Source of the DNA: Emiliania huxleyi CCMP1516
Taxonomy: Eukaryota > Haptophyta > Isochrysidales > Noelaerhabdaceae
DNA: 64,000 nucleotides
Assembly (NCBI RefSeq): GCF_000372725.1
Contig: NW_005200417.1
Span: 41,243-105,242 of the forward strand
Direction: 5' to 3'
Shown here: positions 62,097 through 64,000 of the stretch, in pieces
How the letters are laid out: every line of letters begins with the position of its first letter
How positions within the stretch are numbered: the first letter of the stretch is position 1
Position numbers and translations under genes: made by a program
The notes under the pieces: model-generated
The model's database searches: none
What the model was told of the DNA's origin: nothing
Seen by the model: only the letters and a program-made list of their open reading frames with translations

Positions 62097-63194
62097 TCAC
62101 GCCCGCTTGCCCGACTTGGCCGCCTTGGTCGCGTGCATCTTGTAGTCGGGCGTGAGGTGCGCCGTCAGCGCCGTCACCAGCGCGATGAAGTTGTAGCCGA
62201 GCAGCTGCACCACTAGCCGCAGGCCGACCGAGACGCCGCCCACGTCGGCGACGACGGCAGCGCGGCCGATGTGGGAGAGGAAGCGTTGCGGCAGCGCCTC
62301 GGGCCCCGACGCAAACTTGTAGAAGGTGGCCATCGCCTCGATCTTGCGCTGCTGCACCTCGTTGCCTCCGCCCGCCGTGAAGCGCGAGTTGACGGGCGAC
62401 GGGTGGATGGAGTGCACGTGGATGCCGCGCGGCCGCGCCTCGACGGCGAGCGAGGCGGCGAAGGCGGAGACGCCCGACTTGGTCGCGGCGTAGAGGGCGG
62501 CGAAGGGGTTCGGGATGTAAGACGCAGACGACGAGGTGAAGACGATGCAGCCCGGGAGGGAGCGGGCGAGCATGCGGCCGTAGAGGTAGTGCGAGAGCCA
62601 GATGTTGGCCGTCAGGTTGCAGTGCAGGTTTGCGAGGTGCGCCTGCACCGCGTTCTGCTCAAACATGCCCGTGAGGATGAAGCCCGCGTTGAGAAAGACG
62701 ACCTGCACGTCCTTCTCGCCGACCGCCGCCTCGATGGCGGCCATCCACGCGCCGCTCGCGTCGGAGAGGTTTGCCTCGACCTGCACGACGCTCCGCCGCG
62801 GGAACTGCGCCGCCAGCTCGCGCCTCGCCGCGTCGAAGAGCGGCTCCTTGCGCGCGACGAGGATGACGTCGAGCCCCTGCCCGAGCAGCGTCCGGGCGAG
62901 CTCCTTGCCGATGCCAGAGGAGGAGCCGGTGACGAGCGCCCAGCTGGCGCCGTACTTCTTGCGCAGGTCCTGCCGCCCGAGCACCAGCGGCACCACCGAG
63001 TTTAGCACCACGTACACGACAGGCGCAAACAGCAGCACCGACAGCAGCACGCTCGCCCACGGCACCTCGGCGATTCGGCCGGCGAGAACCTCTGACGCCG
63101 CGACCGCGAGCTCGACGGCCGACGGCGGCGCTGGCGGCGGCGGGGGGGGGTCGGAGCGGCCCCACGCGAGGAGGGCGGCGGAGAGCGGGTGCAT
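62097..63194 (-). CDS. Membrane short-chain dehydrogenase/reductase, 3-ketoacyl-CoA reductase/17beta-HSD type, intronless
   Basis: This is a single exon of 365 residues. A Pro-rich start is followed by a membrane anchor (residues 46-72, VLLSVLLFAPVVYVVLNSVV). The Rossmann domain has the NAD(P) motif TGSSSGIGK (89-97), NAG at about 169-171, the catalytic Ser in FTSSSASYIPNP, and Tyr235/Lys239 in YAATK. A hydrophobic C-terminal segment follows. The ending KSGKRA is basic but not a clear KKXX ER signal. The arrangement fits ER-resident very-long-chain 3-oxoacyl-CoA reductase or HSD17B12-like enzymes; substrate is uncertain. The ATG at 63194 is preferred over longer frames because GAATTCTTTTC lies 53 bases upstream. 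Confidence 0.85.
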   Translation of the reverse strand: MHPLSAALLAWGRSDPPPPPPAPPSAVELAVAASEVLAGRIAEVPWASVLLSVLLFAPVVYVVLNSVVPLVLGRQDLRKKYGASWALVTGSSSGIGKELARTLLGQGLDVILVARKEPLFDAARRELAAQFPRRSVVQVEANLSDASGAWMAAIEAAVGEKDVQVVFLNAGFILTGMFEQNAVQAHLANLHCNLTANIWLSHYLYGRMLARSLPGCIVFTSSSASYIPNPFAALYAATKSGVSAFAASLAVEARPRGIHVHSIHPSPVNSRFTAGGGNEVQQRKIEAMATFYKFASGPEALPQRFLSHIGRAAVVADVGGVSVGLRLVVQLLGYNFIALVTALTAHLTPDYKMHATKAAKSGKRA

Positions 63195-63245
63195 AGACGC
63201 GCCAGCAGTGCGACGCCGCCGGAGTGCTAGTCTAGCCACCTTGGC

Positions 63246-63260
63246 GAGAAAAGAATTCGC
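63246..63260 (-). promoter_or_regulatory. GAATTCTTTTC element upstream of the SDR gene
   Basis: The minus strand reads GCGAATTCTTTTCTC about 53 bases before the ATG. It is the closest match to the golgin element. Confidence 0.35.
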
Positions 63261-63469
63261 GGCCGCGCTTGTGAAGAGAAGGCGCAAGGCACGGATTAAC
63301 ATACACGGTTGCGGACAACCTCCCGCAGACAACGACACATGCCGACGTGCGAAGACCGACACGAGATACACGACCCAGTGAGAGAGACATGCAAGCTCAA
63401 GAGAGGCGACTACGCAGCGTCGTTCGCGGTCGCGGTGACTCGTCGGGGGCGCGGGGAGGGCCGTTGTTC

Positions 63470-64000
63470 CTAAGCGGCCGGCTCGTCGTCGCCGGCGCCC
63501 CTCGCGCGCTCGAGGAGGCGCTTGAGGCGGCTGCGCACGCCGAGCGGCGAGCGCCAGGCGGCCGCCCGCTGCCACGCGCGACGGACCCAGCCGGGCTTCT
63601 CGTCGCCGGCGGCGGGCGGCCGACTGGCCGCCGCCATCACCGCCTCGGCCTCGGCCGCTGCCGCCGCCTGCGCGGCGTCCCACGCCTCGCGGGCGCTCTC
63701 CTTGCCCTTGGCCGCCCGCCGCTCGGCGCCCGCCGCCCTCGCCGGCGGCGGCGCGGGAGGCTGCGGCTCGGGAGGCTGCAGTCCGCCACGCGGTCGAGCA
63801 TTAGGTGCTGCAGCTTTGCGACGCGGAGCTCCAAATCCAGGTGCGCCAGCACCACCTCTGCTGGATGGTCACGCCACTTCAAATTCACGGCCTTGGAGCC
63901 TCCCGCCACCGGCAATGCGGTCGGCGGCCCCGATTCGGGCTGCAACCATTCAATCGCCCCCGCTGCGGCAGGCGGCACCGACGACGAAGTCGGCGACGGC
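63470..64000 (-). CDS. Partial gene, C-terminal part of an unidentified protein
   Basis: The frame enters from the right edge. One frame gives GAIEWLQPESGPPTALPV, then AVNLKWRDHPAEVVLAHLD and LELRVAKLQHLMLDRVA (64000 to about 63790). After a frame change near 63780, probably a short intron or an indel, another gives AKGKESAREAWDAAQAA, then GDEKPGWVRRAWQRAAAW and RSPLGVRSRLKRLLERA, with a stop at 63470. The tail is Ala-rich then strongly basic. No family was recognised. The junction is not resolved. Confidence 0.4.

Overview
The window is nuclear DNA of a photosynthetic eukaryote, most likely a haptophyte alga or a close ecological equivalent. The evidence is very high GC, a fucoxanthin chlorophyll a/c-type light-harvesting protein, a plastid-type KAS II, DHCR7-type sterol and golgin genes, short introns, and interstitial TTAGGG-like tracts. 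Assignment to haptophytes is inference. There are no operons, rRNA, tRNA or CRISPR arrays that I can support. Genes were assembled by hand from open frames, splice sites and family conservation. Of 40 introns I could place, about 32 start with GC rather than GT and nearly all end in AG.

Layout: KAS II (+, 388-2754) converges on a PLP-homeostasis protein (-, 3205-4053). A repeat-rich stretch follows (4561-8800) with a decayed RCC1 fragment and an unrecognised multi-exon gene with VPxG motifs (-, 5506-7376). Then come a DRAM/Frag1-like membrane protein (+), the light-harvesting protein (-), CCZ1 (-), a Popeye-like protein (+), and a large membrane-anchored zinc metalloprotease (-). A gene-poor gap (19.4-22.1 kb) precedes a TMEM245-like protein (+) and an Ala-rich GRIP golgin (-).

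The second half holds an FKBP-like anchored protein (-), a PH-domain protein (+), an alliinase/TAA1-type aminotransferase (-), a repeat-rich gap with a frameshifted kelch gene (36.8-40.9 kb), an F-box/RCC1 protein (-), a small secreted protein (+), a serine carboxypeptidase S28 (+), a C-terminal exon of unknown family (-), an MFS transporter (+), an ABCC transporter (-) head-to-head with 7-dehydrocholesterol reductase (+), a glutaminase-ankyrin protein (-), a membrane SDR (-), and a partial gene running off the right edge (-).

The genes are unrelated housekeeping functions: plastid lipid synthesis and light harvesting, Golgi and vacuole traffic, sterol and fatty-acid metabolism, transport and proteolysis. 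The most unusual feature is architectural. Several introns consist of a copy of the start of the downstream exon followed by filler DNA (telomere-like, AT-rich or minisatellite), so the filler is flanked by direct repeats of about 14-33 bp. This looks like recent intron birth by filler insertion with target duplication, helped by splicing that tolerates AG|GC. Five genes (Popeye-like, PH-domain, F-box/RCC1, MFS, SDR) have no introns at all.
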